From Ulvibacterium sp965248315 (GTDB lineage Bacteria > Bacteroidota > Bacteroidia > Flavobacteriales > Flavobacteriaceae), in contig NZ_CBDFIX010000002.1 in NCBI RefSeq assembly GCF_965248315.1, positions 620,001-684,000 on the forward strand: DNA of 64,000 bases, given 5' to 3'. Position numbers and translations under genes: made by a program. Shown here piece after piece: positions 1 to 8,759 of the stretch. The stretch's first letter is position 1. Each line of letters starts with the position of its first letter. A model generated the notes under the pieces. It had not been told where the DNA came from and made no database searches. It saw nothing but the letters and a program-made list of their open reading frames with translations.

Positions 1-438
1 TACTTTTATTTTGTATTGGAAGGGGTACAGGCCCTTTATATCCTAAATGAGAAAGGGGAGAAAGTAGTTTTGGGATTTTCGTATTCCGGGAGCCCTTCCG
101 GTGTTTTCGATTCCTTTATTTATAAAACCTCTTCATTTACTTTTTTGGAGGCCCTAAAGCCTTCCAAAATGTTGGCCATCACCTGGGAAAATTATCAAAG
201 TCTCTTTGAACTTGATCCGGATTTTCAGACTTGGGGGCATCATTTTTTTAGGGATATCCTTATGGGCCGATTGTATCGGGAAGCAGAGTTGCTTACCCTG
301 TCCGCTGAAGAACGTTATATACAATTCATGCAGCGTTGTCCCAAGGAATTACAAGTAATTCCACAAAAATATTTAGCCTCTTACTTAAATATGAAACCGG
401 AAACGTTTAGCCGACTTCGAAAATCCGCCCGCTACTAG
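1..438 (+). CDS. Crp/Fnr family transcriptional regulator, C-terminal part (cut by window edge)
   Basis: The reading frame is open from the first base, so the gene begins outside the window; the in-frame TTG at 16 is not a convincing start because the preceding codons (YFYFV) already fit the family. What remains is the end of the cyclic-nucleotide-type beta-barrel (a VLEGVQALYI strand), a dimerisation helix, and a short C-terminal helix-turn-helix whose recognition segment reads YLNMKPETFSRLRK, the usual form in Bacteroidota Crp/Fnr proteins. No Fnr-type cysteine cluster can be judged because the N terminus is missing. It converges on rsmI with only 3 bases between the stop codons. The regulated genes are not evident here. 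Confidence 0.85.
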   Translation, partial: YFYFVLEGVQALYILNEKGEKVVLGFSYSGSPSGVFDSFIYKTSSFTFLEALKPSKMLAITWENYQSLFELDPDFQTWGHHFFRDILMGRLYREAELLTLSAEERYIQFMQRCPKELQVIPQKYLASYLNMKPETFSRLRKSARY

Positions 439-441
439 ACA

Positions 442-1113
442 CTACTTTTTCCCCGCAACCACAATAACAATTTCGCCCTTGGGGGGCTTATCGGAATAAT
501 GTGCCAATACTTCAGCAGCAGTTCCCCTAATTGTTTCCTCATATATTTTGGTCAGTTCCCTGGAAACGGAAACAGGGCGGTCTTCTCCAAAATAGTCCAC
601 GAACTGGCCCAAGGTCTTGACCAATTTATGCGGCGATTCATAAAATACCATGGTTCGGGCTTCCTCGGCCAGAAGCTTTAATCGGGTCTGACGGCCTTTT
701 TTTACTGGAAGAAAACCCTCAAAAACAAATTTATCATTAGGGAGTCCACTATTTACCAGTGCCGGTATAAAGGCGGTTGCGCCCGGAAGACATTCTACGG
801 CGATATCATTTTCAATGCAGGTCCGAGTCAATAAAAACCCCGGATCCGAAATGGCCGGCGTACCAGCATCGGAAATTAGGGCAATGGTTTCGCCGGACAC
901 TATCCTCTTTACAATGGCATCCACCGTTCTGTGCTCATTGTGCATGTGATGGGACTGCATTGGAGTGGTAATTTCATAATGTTGCAAAAGCTTCCCGCTT
1001 GTCCGGGTATCCTCGGCCAGTATGATATCCGCCTTCTTTAGAATATTGATAGCCCTTAAGGTGATATCCTCCAGATGGCCTATCGGCGTAGGTACAATAT
1101 AAAGCTTTCCCAT
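442..1113 (-). CDS. rsmI: 16S rRNA (cytidine-1402-2'-O)-methyltransferase
   Basis: RsmI uses S-adenosylmethionine to 2'-O-methylate C1402 in the decoding centre of 16S rRNA. The 223-residue protein has the tetrapyrrole-methylase fold signature: N-terminal KLYIVPTPIGHLEDITLRA, an AEDTRTSGKLL motif, the SDAGTPAISDPG loop and the GEIVIVVAG C-terminal strand. I start at the ATG at 1113, not at the in-frame TTG at 1128, because the family begins directly with GKLYIVPTPIG. Length is a little short of the E. coli enzyme (about 286 residues) because the C-terminal extension is absent, as is common in Bacteroidota. It stands alone between the Crp-like gene and an unknown gene. Confidence 0.93.
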   Translation of the reverse strand: MGKLYIVPTPIGHLEDITLRAINILKKADIILAEDTRTSGKLLQHYEITTPMQSHHMHNEHRTVDAIVKRIVSGETIALISDAGTPAISDPGFLLTRTCIENDIAVECLPGATAFIPALVNSGLPNDKFVFEGFLPVKKGRQTRLKLLAEEARTMVFYESPHKLVKTLGQFVDYFGEDRPVSVSRELTKIYEETIRGTAAEVLAHYSDKPPKGEIVIVVAGKK

Positions 1114-1187
1114 TTTCGAAGAAATCAAAAGCCGGAAATTGATTTCACAACTTCCGGCATTTTATTTTGATGATTTTATAAGGGATT

Positions 1188-1877
1188 TTACGAAAACCTG
1201 CGTTGAATCAGTGCTATAAATCGCTCTTCATACTCCTCTTTTCCCGCCCAATTGTTGTAATCGGGTTTTACCATGTTGGTTATAAAGGAAATAGATCGCT
1301 CCTCAGAATCTATGGTATTTAACTGGGAGATAACCCTATTGAAATCCTCCGTACTTTCATTAAAAAGATGTTTCACAAAGGCCAATCGGTTGTTAAGGTC
1401 TACCTTAATGTCCGTATTCCCAAATTTGTCGTTTAGGGATTTTGGTCTAGTCTCTCGCTTTGCCCCATTCTCTTTGGGAGGCATAAAAAGCTCTTTATCG
1501 TTCTTCACATATTCCGGTTTTGCCATAAATTCGGCCAAAACCTCATCTACCGGTGCCTCACTGGGCATTTCCGAGACCATATCCTTTATAGTGTCTATTC
1601 CCGGGGTCATAATATCCTCACTATGTGGATTACTCTCTGGCACCGATGAATTGGCGTTCAGCACGGCATTTGCCATTTTTTCAAACTTGGACGCCATTGC
1701 GTTTTTTGAAACGTCTACTTCCACATCGTTCAGCTCATTTTCAATAAACTTTAATACGGCAAGTTTCTCATAAAGATTTTTGGCCGCTTCATAGAGGTCG
1801 GTGATTTCCCTTAAATCCCTGGAGGTAATGATGTCCGTAGACAGTTTCCGCAACTCCTCCTTCAGTTTTCGCTTCAT
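1188..1877 (-). CDS. Conserved hypothetical acidic protein
   Basis: I do not recognise a family with a known function. The 229-residue product starts with a basic helix (MKRKLKEELRKLS) followed by a helical segment with heptad-like spacing at about residues 15-75. It then has a low-complexity acidic and proline-containing linker (residues about 75-150) and an alpha-helical C-terminal domain (about 150-229) with the segment LNNRLAFVKHLFNESTEDFN. There is no signal peptide or membrane segment, so it should be cytoplasmic. It is divergent from tdk with about 105 bases between the starts. The C-terminal domain looks folded and conserved, the middle looks disordered. Function unknown. Confidence 0.8.
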   Translation of the reverse strand: MKRKLKEELRKLSTDIITSRDLREITDLYEAAKNLYEKLAVLKFIENELNDVEVDVSKNAMASKFEKMANAVLNANSSVPESNPHSEDIMTPGIDTIKDMVSEMPSEAPVDEVLAEFMAKPEYVKNDKELFMPPKENGAKRETRPKSLNDKFGNTDIKVDLNNRLAFVKHLFNESTEDFNRVISQLNTIDSEERSISFITNMVKPDYNNWAGKEEYEERFIALIQRRFS

Positions 1878-1982
1878 TGCTTTTATTTTATCCTTTCGGA
1901 AAAGGTGTTCCTTTTTTAGTAATTTTAATGCTCCCTGTTAACAGGAACGAAGAAACCCCTTATTTTCGTCTAAAATTACAAA

Positions 1983-2627
1983 ATGTTTCTCGAAAATACC
2001 GTTAATAACAAAGAACAATTCGGCTGGATAGAGGTCATCTGCGGCTCGATGTTTTCTGGTAAGACCGAGGAACTTATCCGCAGATTGAAGCGTGCAAAGT
2101 TTGCCAAGCTCAAGGTGGAAATATTTAAACCTATTGTGGACAATCGGTATCATGAGGATAAAGTAATTTCCCATGATGCCAATGAAATCCGCTCCACTCC
2201 CGTACCTGCAGCGGCAAACATTCGCATTTTGGCGGATACCTGTGATGTTATTGGTATTGACGAGGCCCAATTCTTTGATGATGAAATAGTTACGGTCTGT
2301 AACGATTTGGCCAACAAGGGTATTCGGGTGGTGGTAGCGGGGCTGGATATGGATTTTAAGGGAAACCCTTTTGGGCCAATGCCTGCCTTAATGGCCACTG
2401 CAGAATATGTTACCAAAGTACATGCAATCTGTACCCGTACGGGAAACTTGGCCAACTATAGTTTTCGAAAATCCAATAATGATAACTTGGTCATGCTTGG
2501 GGAGGTCGAGGAATATGAACCCCTAAGCAGGGCCGCTTTTTTTAAGGCAATGTTACGGGAAAAGGTAAAAAAGATGGATGTGGAGGTCGAAGAGCTCCCA
2601 TCAAACTCCAAAAAACCTAATGCCTAA
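1983..2627 (+). CDS. tdk: Thymidine kinase (type II, TK1-like)
   Basis: Phosphorylates thymidine (and deoxyuridine) with ATP in the pyrimidine salvage pathway. The 214-residue protein shows the P-loop GSMFSGKTEELIRR (about residues 22-35), the DEAQFFDD Walker B-like motif (about 93-100), and the lasso-region sequence ending in LGEVEEYEPLSR. The four zinc-binding cysteines expected in TK1 enzymes are mostly missing: the canonical CxxC reads CTRT here and the C-terminal CRxC reads SRAA, so the lasso may be held without zinc. The stop codon overlaps the alr start by 8 bases, which suggests co-transcription and translational coupling. Confidence 0.95.
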   Translation: MFLENTVNNKEQFGWIEVICGSMFSGKTEELIRRLKRAKFAKLKVEIFKPIVDNRYHEDKVISHDANEIRSTPVPAAANIRILADTCDVIGIDEAQFFDDEIVTVCNDLANKGIRVVVAGLDMDFKGNPFGPMPALMATAEYVTKVHAICTRTGNLANYSFRKSNNDNLVMLGEVEEYEPLSRAAFFKAMLREKVKKMDVEVEELPSNSKKPNA

Positions 2628-3729
2628 AACCAAAGAAACCATTCTTGAAATCGATTTGGGTGCGCTTGAGCACAATTATCGTTATTTGAAATCCAGATTG
2701 CGACCTGCCACAAAATTCTTGGCAGTAGTAAAAGCGTTCGCCTACGGTAGTGATGCCATAAAAATTGCCCAAAAGTTGGAAGGTCTGGGAGTCGACTATT
2801 TTGCAGTAGCTTATGTAAACGAAGGCGTGGCCTTGCGGGATGGAGGTATACAGGTTCCTATTCTAGTATTGCATCCACAGCCCTTAAATTTTGGAACGCT
2901 TATACAAAAAAATTTAGAGCCCAGTCTGTATTCCCCAAAAATTCTCAGGGAATTTCTTGAAGTCGCCAAAAAACATAATCAAAAGGATTATCCGGTACAT
3001 ATCAAATTCAATACAGGTCTAAATCGTCTAGGATTTTGGGAGAACGATGTAGATTACATTGTTGAACGATTGGTCGGACGAAATGAAATCAAAATAGTTT
3101 CTATTTTCTCCCATTTAGCGGCATCTGAGGATTTGGGGGAAGCAGCCTTTACCCATGGCCAAATCAATACGTTTCAAAAAATTGCCGCCAAGGTAGATGA
3201 AAAATTGGATTATTCACCTTTTAAACATCTACTGAATACTTCGGGTATCATCAATTACCCGGAATCCCAATGGGATATGGTCCGAAGCGGGATCGGTCTG
3301 TACGGTTATGGCAATGAAAGGAATATCGATGTACAATTGAGACCCGTAGCTTGCCTTAAGACTATTATTTCACAAATCCATAAAATAGAACCCAACGAAA
3401 CTGTAGGATACAACAGGGCTTTTACGTCTGATGGATACCGGATAACGGCCACACTTCCTTTGGGGCACGCCGACGGGATAGGCAGGCAGTACGGCAATGG
3501 CAGTACTTGTGTAACGGTTCACGGAAAAAAAGCGCCCATAATTGGAAATGTCTGTATGGACATGATTATGGTAGACATTACCGGAATTGATTGTCGAGAA
3601 GGGGATGAGGTCATCATTTTTGGGAAAAATCCGACCGCCGAGGAATTTGCTTCTACAGCAAATACCATTTCCTATGAACTTTTAACGAGCATTTCCCATA
3701 GGGTAAAGCGTGTTTTCGTTGGTGATTGA
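2620..3729 (+). CDS. alr: Alanine racemase
   Basis: PLP-dependent interconversion of L- and D-alanine, providing D-Ala for peptidoglycan. The 369-residue protein begins ILEIDLGALEHNYRYLKS, has the PLP lysine in AVVKAFAYGSDA (the common motif is KANAYGHG, so two positions differ), the catalytic tyrosine region TVGYNRAF in the C-terminal beta domain, and the VCMDMIMVDIT motif near residue 310. I start at the ATG at 2620 because the longer in-frame extension has no family similarity; this start lies within the last codons of tdk. It is likely expressed with tdk. Confidence 0.95.
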   Translation: MPKTKETILEIDLGALEHNYRYLKSRLRPATKFLAVVKAFAYGSDAIKIAQKLEGLGVDYFAVAYVNEGVALRDGGIQVPILVLHPQPLNFGTLIQKNLEPSLYSPKILREFLEVAKKHNQKDYPVHIKFNTGLNRLGFWENDVDYIVERLVGRNEIKIVSIFSHLAASEDLGEAAFTHGQINTFQKIAAKVDEKLDYSPFKHLLNTSGIINYPESQWDMVRSGIGLYGYGNERNIDVQLRPVACLKTIISQIHKIEPNETVGYNRAFTSDGYRITATLPLGHADGIGRQYGNGSTCVTVHGKKAPIIGNVCMDMIMVDITGIDCREGDEVIIFGKNPTAEEFASTANTISYELLTSISHRVKRVFVGD

Positions 3730-3814
3730 TTCGATAATTAACGTTTCGTTAACATTGTTTTTTTGGTTATATTGCGGACAAGCACAAACAAATAGTAACT
3801 AAAACACTAAAACC

Positions 3815-4219
3815 ATGTGGAAAGAATTTAAGAATTTTATCATGACGGGAAACGTCATAGATTTAGCCGTAGCCGTTATATTGGCAGGAGCCGTTGGACT
3901 TGTCGTAAGCGGATTTGTCAATGACATTATGATGCCCATTGTGGGTCATTTTGCCGGCGGAATGGATTTTGCGGATATGAAAGTAATACTTTCTGAAGCT
4001 GTAATGGCGGCCGACGGAACTGTAGAAAAGCCAGAAAGTGCCATCCGCTATGGAGCTTGGATAAACACGATTATCAATCTGATCATTGTAGGTTTCGTTT
4101 TGTTCATGATCGTAAGATCATATAACAAAGTACGGGCTCCAAAGCCAAAACCCGCCCCATCCGGACCTACCCAAGAGGAACTCTTGGCCGAAATCCGGGA
4201 TTTGCTAAAAAAGCAATAA
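3815..4219 (+). CDS. mscL: Large-conductance mechanosensitive channel
   Basis: Homopentameric inner-membrane channel that opens under membrane tension to release solutes during hypo-osmotic shock. The 134-residue protein has the N-terminal amphipathic helix (MWKEFKNFIMTGNVIDLAVAV), TM1 with the glycine/alanine-rich gate (VILAGAVGLVVSGFVND), a periplasmic loop of about 35 residues, TM2 (TIINLIIVGFVLFMIV) and a C-terminal helical bundle segment (LLAEIRDLLKKQ). Length matches the family. The upstream gap of 85 bases holds the perfect inverted repeat TTAACG-TTT-CGTTAA at 3738-3752. A strong terminator follows at 4272, so the gene is the end of its transcript. Confidence 0.97.
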   Translation: MWKEFKNFIMTGNVIDLAVAVILAGAVGLVVSGFVNDIMMPIVGHFAGGMDFADMKVILSEAVMAADGTVEKPESAIRYGAWINTIINLIIVGFVLFMIVRSYNKVRAPKPKPAPSGPTQEELLAEIRDLLKKQ

Positions 4220-4271
4220 ACGATATCAAGCCTTATAAAGGCTAATCCGCTACATCACAATTAAAACCATT

Positions 4272-4300
4272 AACCCCTGCATAAACAGGGGTTTTTCTTT
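4272..4300 (+). terminator. Rho-independent terminator after mscL
   Basis: Arms AACCCCTG (4272-4279) and CAGGGGTT (4286-4293) pair perfectly around a 6-nt loop and are followed by a T-rich run (TTTTCTTTT). The position 53 bases after the mscL stop fits termination of the plus-strand transcript. Confidence 0.9.
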
Positions 4301-4362
4301 TACCAAAAGGAAGATTCGTTTTTATAACATTTTGTTATATTTTTTACATATACATGAATCTA

Positions 4363-4394
4363 CTTGTACAGTCCCGGTTCTTGAAGTACATTTG
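4363..4394 (+). promoter_or_regulatory. Bacteroidota-type promoter for asd
   Basis: A -33 element CTTG (4363-4366) is separated by 20 nt from TACATTTG (4387-4394), an exact match to the -7 consensus TAnnTTTG of the Bacteroidota primary sigma factor. The asd start codon lies 21 bases further on. The promoter sits immediately after the mscL terminator, so asd starts a new transcription unit. Confidence 0.7.
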
Positions 4395-4414
4395 CCTTTC
4401 CAAATTGACAGGTA

Positions 4415-5404
4415 ATGAAAGTAGCTGTAGTAGGTGCCACGGGAATGGTTGGCGAGGTGATGTTAAAGGTATTGGCGGAACGAAATTTCCCCATAACCGA
4501 ATTGTTATTGGTAGCTTCGGAACGCTCCGTAGGGAAAAAATTGACCTATAAAGGGGAGGAACATACGGTTATTGGACTTAACGAGGCCGTAATCGCAAAA
4601 CCAGACATTGCCATTTTCTCAGCAGGTGGAGACACTTCTTTGGAATGGGCTCCAAAATTCGCAGAGGTCGGTACTACGGTTGTGGACAATTCTTCCGCTT
4701 GGCGTATGGATCCAACCAAAAAGTTGGTAGTTCCTGAAATCAATGCCCATGAATTGAGGGCAACGGACAAAATCATTGCCAACCCCAATTGTTCCACCAT
4801 CCAAATGGTTATGGCACTCGCACCCTTGCACCAGAAGTATCGTATGAAACGGGTAGTGGTCTCTACCTATCAATCGGTATCGGGAACAGGTGTAAAAGCC
4901 GTAAAACAGTTGGAAAACGAAATGGCCGGTGTTGAGGGCGAAATGGCCTATCCCTACCCCATTAATAGAAATGCATTGCCACATTGCGATGTTTTTATGG
5001 AAAACGGGTACACCAAGGAAGAAATGAAACTGGCCCGCGAACCACAAAAAATATTGGATGACCGTACTTTCTCGGTAAGTGCTACAGCTGTACGTATACC
5101 CACCGCGGGAGGACATTCGGAATCCGTAAATGTAGAATTCGAGAACGATTTTGAACTTAATGAGGTTCGAAAGTTATTGAACGATACTCCAGGAGTTACG
5201 GTACAGGACAACCCGGATACCAATACCTATCCTATGCCCATTTACGCACATGATAAGGATGAGGTTTTTGTAGGTCGTATCCGTAGGGACGAAACCCAGC
5301 GCAATACATTGAACATGTGGATCGTATCCGACAACCTTAGAAAAGGAGCTGCGACCAATGCCGTCCAAATTGCAGAGTATTTAGTGGAAAATCAGCTGGT
5401 GTAG
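4415..5404 (+). CDS. asd: Aspartate-semialdehyde dehydrogenase
   Basis: NADPH-dependent reduction of L-aspartyl-4-phosphate to aspartate semialdehyde, the branch point to lysine/diaminopimelate, threonine and methionine. The 329-residue protein has the N-terminal Rossmann motif VGATGMVGEVML (about residues 5-16), the catalytic cysteine in IANPNCSTIQMVMAL (about residue 128), the VVVSTYQSVSGTG segment, and the catalytic-histidine region RIPTAGGHSESVNVEF (about residue 228). Length and motif order are typical of the usual bacterial Asd. It appears monocistronic, with its own promoter. Confidence 0.97.
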   Translation: MKVAVVGATGMVGEVMLKVLAERNFPITELLLVASERSVGKKLTYKGEEHTVIGLNEAVIAKPDIAIFSAGGDTSLEWAPKFAEVGTTVVDNSSAWRMDPTKKLVVPEINAHELRATDKIIANPNCSTIQMVMALAPLHQKYRMKRVVVSTYQSVSGTGVKAVKQLENEMAGVEGEMAYPYPINRNALPHCDVFMENGYTKEEMKLAREPQKILDDRTFSVSATAVRIPTAGGHSESVNVEFENDFELNEVRKLLNDTPGVTVQDNPDTNTYPMPIYAHDKDEVFVGRIRRDETQRNTLNMWIVSDNLRKGAATNAVQIAEYLVENQLV

Positions 5405-5491
5405 GCAACCCATCTGTAAATCGGTATGGTGTCCAAATTTTGCACACCTCTCATGAGCTCCCTAAAACAAAGTTAAATCTCTCTAAACGTA

Positions 5492-5521
5492 TTGATTTCA
5501 TACACTTTTGGGATATTTTTA
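5492..5521 (+). promoter_or_regulatory. Promoter upstream of the peptidase leader
   Basis: TTG at 5492-5494, then exactly 19 nt, then TATTTTTA at 5514-5521, one mismatch from TAnnTTTG. It lies only 21 bases before the ATG at 5543 of the lipoprotein-type leader, so the leader and not the GTG at 5617 is the first start the ribosome meets on this transcript. Confidence 0.5.
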
Positions 5522-5542
5522 TAAGATTTAATCCCAGTTGAT

Positions 5543-5620
5543 ATGCGAAAAATCGGCATCTTTTTGCTAGTGCTTATCTTTGCTGCCTGTAAAACCAAGA
5601 AAGAAATCCGAGTATTGTGA
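5543..5620 (+). CDS. Detached lipoprotein signal peptide (25-residue leader) in front of the prolyl oligopeptidase
   Basis: ATG at 5543 opens a 25-codon frame MRKIGIFLLVLIFAACKTKK... ending at TGA 5618-5620. It has a basic N terminus, a hydrophobic core and a lipobox-like FAAC, that is, a complete lipoprotein signal. Related flavobacterial S9 peptidases usually carry such a signal fused to the enzyme. Here the enzyme frame is offset by one base: 74 bases separate the leader ATG from the peptidase GTG, so one extra base in between would restore a fusion. The leader stop and the peptidase start overlap as GTGA. Either a real or assembly-derived 1-base deletion split the gene, or the leader is a translationally coupled mini-ORF. 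Confidence 0.55.
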   Translation: MRKIGIFLLVLIFAACKTKKEIRVL

Positions 5621-7692
5621 ATTATCCCGTCACCAAGAAAGTTGACACTGTAGATACTTATTTCGGAACGGAAGTAAAAGACCCTTACCGTTGGTTGGAA
5701 GACGACCGGAGTGAAGAAACCGAAGCTTGGGTAAAGACCCAGAACAAGGTTACTTTTGGCTATTTGGATGGCATTCCGTTTCGGGATGACCTTAAGAACC
5801 GTCTTGAAAAGCTCTGGAATTATGAAAAGCTGGGCTCCCCTTTTAAAGAAGGTGACTACACCTACTTCTATAAGAACGATGGCTTGCAGAATCAATATGT
5901 GGTCTATCGTAAAAAACAAGGGGATGAAGAAGAAGTTTTTCTAGACCCAAATACCTTTTCCGAAGATGGAACCACTTCTTTGATGAGCCTAAGTTTCACT
6001 AAAGATGGTTCAAAAGCAGCATACTTAATTTCCGAAGGGGGGAGCGACTGGCGTAAAGGGATTGTAATTAATACGGAGACCAAGGAAATTGTGGAGGATA
6101 CCTTGATAGATATCAAATTCAGCAGTATTTCCTGGAAAGGTAATGACGGCTTTTTCTATTCCAGCTATGACAAGCCCCAAGGCAGTGAACTTTCCGCAAA
6201 AACGGACCAACATAAATTGTACTATCACAAATTGGGTACTCCGCAAGCTGAAGATAGAATTGTTTTTGGTGGAACATCAGAACAAAAACATCGTTATGTG
6301 GGCGGTTATCTATCCGAAGATGAGCGCTATCTTTTTATTTCCGCTTCGACCTCCACCTCGGGCAATAAACTGTACTTGAAGGATTTAAAAGACCCTGCTT
6401 CTAAATTGGTCACTATACTGGATGATACAGAATCAGATACCCATGTCATTGACAACGTTGGAACCAAATTGTATTTGGTCACTAACCGCAATGCCCCAAA
6501 TAAAAAAATTGTGGCAACGGATGCTACCCATCCTGTTCCAGATAATTGGAAAGACTTCGTCCCGGAAACGAAAAATGTGTTGACCGCAGGGACCGGAGGC
6601 GGATATTTCTTTACCGCATATATGGTGGATGCCATCTCAAAGGTTTTACAATATGATTACGAAGGGAATCTGATTCGAGAAGTGGAGCTTCCTGGTGTTG
6701 GTAGTGCCGGTGGATTCGGAGGCAAGAAAGAAGACAGGGAGTTTTATTTTTCATTTACCAATTACAACACCCCAAGTTCTTCCTATAAATATAATGTGGA
6801 TACAGGAAAATATAATCAATACTGGAAACCGGAAATTGATTTTGACCCCTCTAATTACGAGTCCAAACAAGTATTTTATACTTCAAAGGACGGTACTAAG
6901 GTGCCCATGATCATTACCCATAAAAAAGGAATTGAACGTAATGGGAAAAATCCGACTATCCTATATGGTTACGGCGGATTCAATATTAGCCTTACGCCTG
7001 CATTCAGCATTGTGAATGCAATTTGGATGGAACAGGGAGGTGTATACGCCGTGCCCAACCTTAGAGGTGGTGGCGAGTACGGGAAAAAGTGGCATATTGC
7101 CGGCACAAAAATGAAAAAGCAAAATGTATTTGATGATTTCATAGCAGCCGCTGAATATCTTATTGACAACAACTACACTTCCAAAGAATATTTGGCCATT
7201 AGAGGCGGTTCTAATGGAGGTCTTTTGGTCGGAGCGACCATGACGCAACGACCGGACCTTGTGCAGGTTGCGCTTCCGGCCGTTGGGGTCTTGGACATGC
7301 TACGCTATCATACATTTACAGCAGGTGCCGGATGGGCCTATGATTATGGCACAGCCCAGGATAGTAAGGAAATCTTCGCTTATTTAAAAGACTATTCCCC
7401 TTTACACAATATAGAGGAAAACACGGAATATCCAGCCACGCTAATTACCACTGGAGATCATGATGACCGCGTAGTCCCCGCCCATAGTTTTAAATTCGTG
7501 GCAGAGTTACAAAGAAAACAAACCGGGAAAAATCCTACCTTGATCCGGATAGAGATCAATGCAGGACATGGTGCAGGCACCCCAGTAAGCAAGACTATTG
7601 CACAGTATGCCGATATTTTTGGATTTACCCTTTACAATATGGGCTTTGAGGAACTGCCCAACCAAAACGTGCTTAAAGAATTTAAGGATTAA
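5617..7692 (+). CDS. Prolyl oligopeptidase family serine peptidase (S9A)
   Basis: Cleaves short proline-containing peptides on the carboxyl side of proline. The 691-residue mature-like protein has the N-terminal VDTYFGTEVKDPYRWLEDD motif, a seven-bladed propeller (about residues 70-400), and an alpha/beta-hydrolase domain. Catalytic residues are visible: Ser in RGGSNGGLLVGA (about 530), Asp in TTGDHDDRVVPAHS (about 615) and His in NAGHGAGTP (about 650). The only start in this frame is a GTG overlapping the stop of the upstream leader. As written the enzyme would lack any export signal, although its relatives are typically exported lipoproteins; see the leader entry. Downstream comes an ABC ATPase with its own start. 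Confidence 0.93.
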   Translation: MNYPVTKKVDTVDTYFGTEVKDPYRWLEDDRSEETEAWVKTQNKVTFGYLDGIPFRDDLKNRLEKLWNYEKLGSPFKEGDYTYFYKNDGLQNQYVVYRKKQGDEEEVFLDPNTFSEDGTTSLMSLSFTKDGSKAAYLISEGGSDWRKGIVINTETKEIVEDTLIDIKFSSISWKGNDGFFYSSYDKPQGSELSAKTDQHKLYYHKLGTPQAEDRIVFGGTSEQKHRYVGGYLSEDERYLFISASTSTSGNKLYLKDLKDPASKLVTILDDTESDTHVIDNVGTKLYLVTNRNAPNKKIVATDATHPVPDNWKDFVPETKNVLTAGTGGGYFFTAYMVDAISKVLQYDYEGNLIREVELPGVGSAGGFGGKKEDREFYFSFTNYNTPSSSYKYNVDTGKYNQYWKPEIDFDPSNYESKQVFYTSKDGTKVPMIITHKKGIERNGKNPTILYGYGGFNISLTPAFSIVNAIWMEQGGVYAVPNLRGGGEYGKKWHIAGTKMKKQNVFDDFIAAAEYLIDNNYTSKEYLAIRGGSNGGLLVGATMTQRPDLVQVALPAVGVLDMLRYHTFTAGAGWAYDYGTAQDSKEIFAYLKDYSPLHNIEENTEYPATLITTGDHDDRVVPAHSFKFVAELQRKQTGKNPTLIRIEINAGHGAGTPVSKTIAQYADIFGFTLYNMGFEELPNQNVLKEFKD

Positions 7693-7779
7693 TACGGGCG
7701 ACTATCAATATTTTATCGGAAAATCCGTTTCTTAATTTAGGGCAGATTTTTGATTTTCCCCCTTAGAACGACACTTTAT

Positions 7780-8754
7780 ATGCTTCAAGTAGACCACGTT
7801 TCATTTGCCTATGACGAAACATCAGTGTTGGAGGACATAAACCTGAAAGTCTCCAAAGGCGAACATGTATCCATTATTGGGGAAAGTGGGTGTGGAAAAA
7901 GCACCTTGCTCAAAATCATCTACGGCTTGCTGCACATAAAGGTGGGCGAGGTCTATTGGGATGAAAACCAAATAATGGGCCCTTTGTATAATTTGGTCCC
8001 TGGCGAACCCTATATGAAATATCTGGCCCAAGATTTCGACCTGATGCCCTATACGACCGTTTTCGAAAATGTGAGCCAGTACCTTTCTGTTTTTGAGCCA
8101 GAGGAGCTTAAAGCCCGCACCGAGGAGCTTTTGGAAATGATAGAAATGGCCCACATGGCCCAAACTAAAGTGCGTTATTTAAGTGGAGGACAACAACAAC
8201 GTGTAGCTTTGGCCAGAGTGTTAGCGCAACAGCCCCAAATTCTATTGCTGGATGAGCCCTTTGGCCATATCGATAATTTCAGGAAAAACACCTTGAGGAG
8301 GAATTTGTTCTCCTTTTTAAAAAAAGAAGGTATTACTGTTTTAACGGCAACCCATGATCATAATGATATGCTCCCCTTTGCCGATCGAGTAATTGTATTA
8401 AAAGACCGAAGAATTATCGCCAAGGATACACCAAAAAACTTGTACGAACATCCAAAAGACCTTTACATTGCCTCGTTATTCGGTGAGGCCAATAGAATTC
8501 CGATTAATGTTATTAAATCATATGCAGATACCAAACGACGCATTATTGTCTATGCCCATGAGTTCAAGGTTTCGGAAAAATCAGGTTTGGAAGTCATCGT
8601 AAAAGGATCGTACTATATGGGAGGGCATTATATGATAGTAGGAACCTATGAAGAACAAAACATTTACTTTAACCACCATTCTGCTTTGGAAGATGGAAAG
8701 AACGTTTTTCTGAATATTTCCATAGATACCATAAATCAGCGATTAAATATCTAG
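7780..8754 (+). CDS. ABC transporter ATP-binding protein
   Basis: A 324-residue ATPase of the type that energises an import or export permease at the inner membrane. Visible motifs are Walker A GESGCGKSTLLK (about residues 36-47), Q-loop AQDFDLMPY, signature LSGGQQQRVALARVLA (about 133-148), Walker B ILLLDEPFGHID and H-loop ATHD. The C-terminal ~100 residues form an extra domain resembling the TOBE-type regulatory domain of PotA/FbpC-like importers. I start at the ATG at 7780, since the 10-residue extension to the TTG at 7750 has no family match. No permease is adjacent, so the partner and substrate are unknown. arfB starts 5 bases after its stop. Confidence 0.88.
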   Translation: MLQVDHVSFAYDETSVLEDINLKVSKGEHVSIIGESGCGKSTLLKIIYGLLHIKVGEVYWDENQIMGPLYNLVPGEPYMKYLAQDFDLMPYTTVFENVSQYLSVFEPEELKARTEELLEMIEMAHMAQTKVRYLSGGQQQRVALARVLAQQPQILLLDEPFGHIDNFRKNTLRRNLFSFLKKEGITVLTATHDHNDMLPFADRVIVLKDRRIIAKDTPKNLYEHPKDLYIASLFGEANRIPINVIKSYADTKRRIIVYAHEFKVSEKSGLEVIVKGSYYMGGHYMIVGTYEEQNIYFNHHSALEDGKNVFLNISIDTINQRLNI

Positions 8755-8759
8755 TCTTC

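Noticed and set aside
5430..5450. Palindrome GGTGT...ACACC after asd as a terminator
   Set aside because: It pairs imperfectly and has no T-run in either direction; the 5405-5490 stretch shows no other structure.
7717..7727. CGGA-AAA-TCCG hairpin after the prolyl oligopeptidase as a terminator
   Set aside because: Only four base pairs and a short interrupted T-run; too weak to list.
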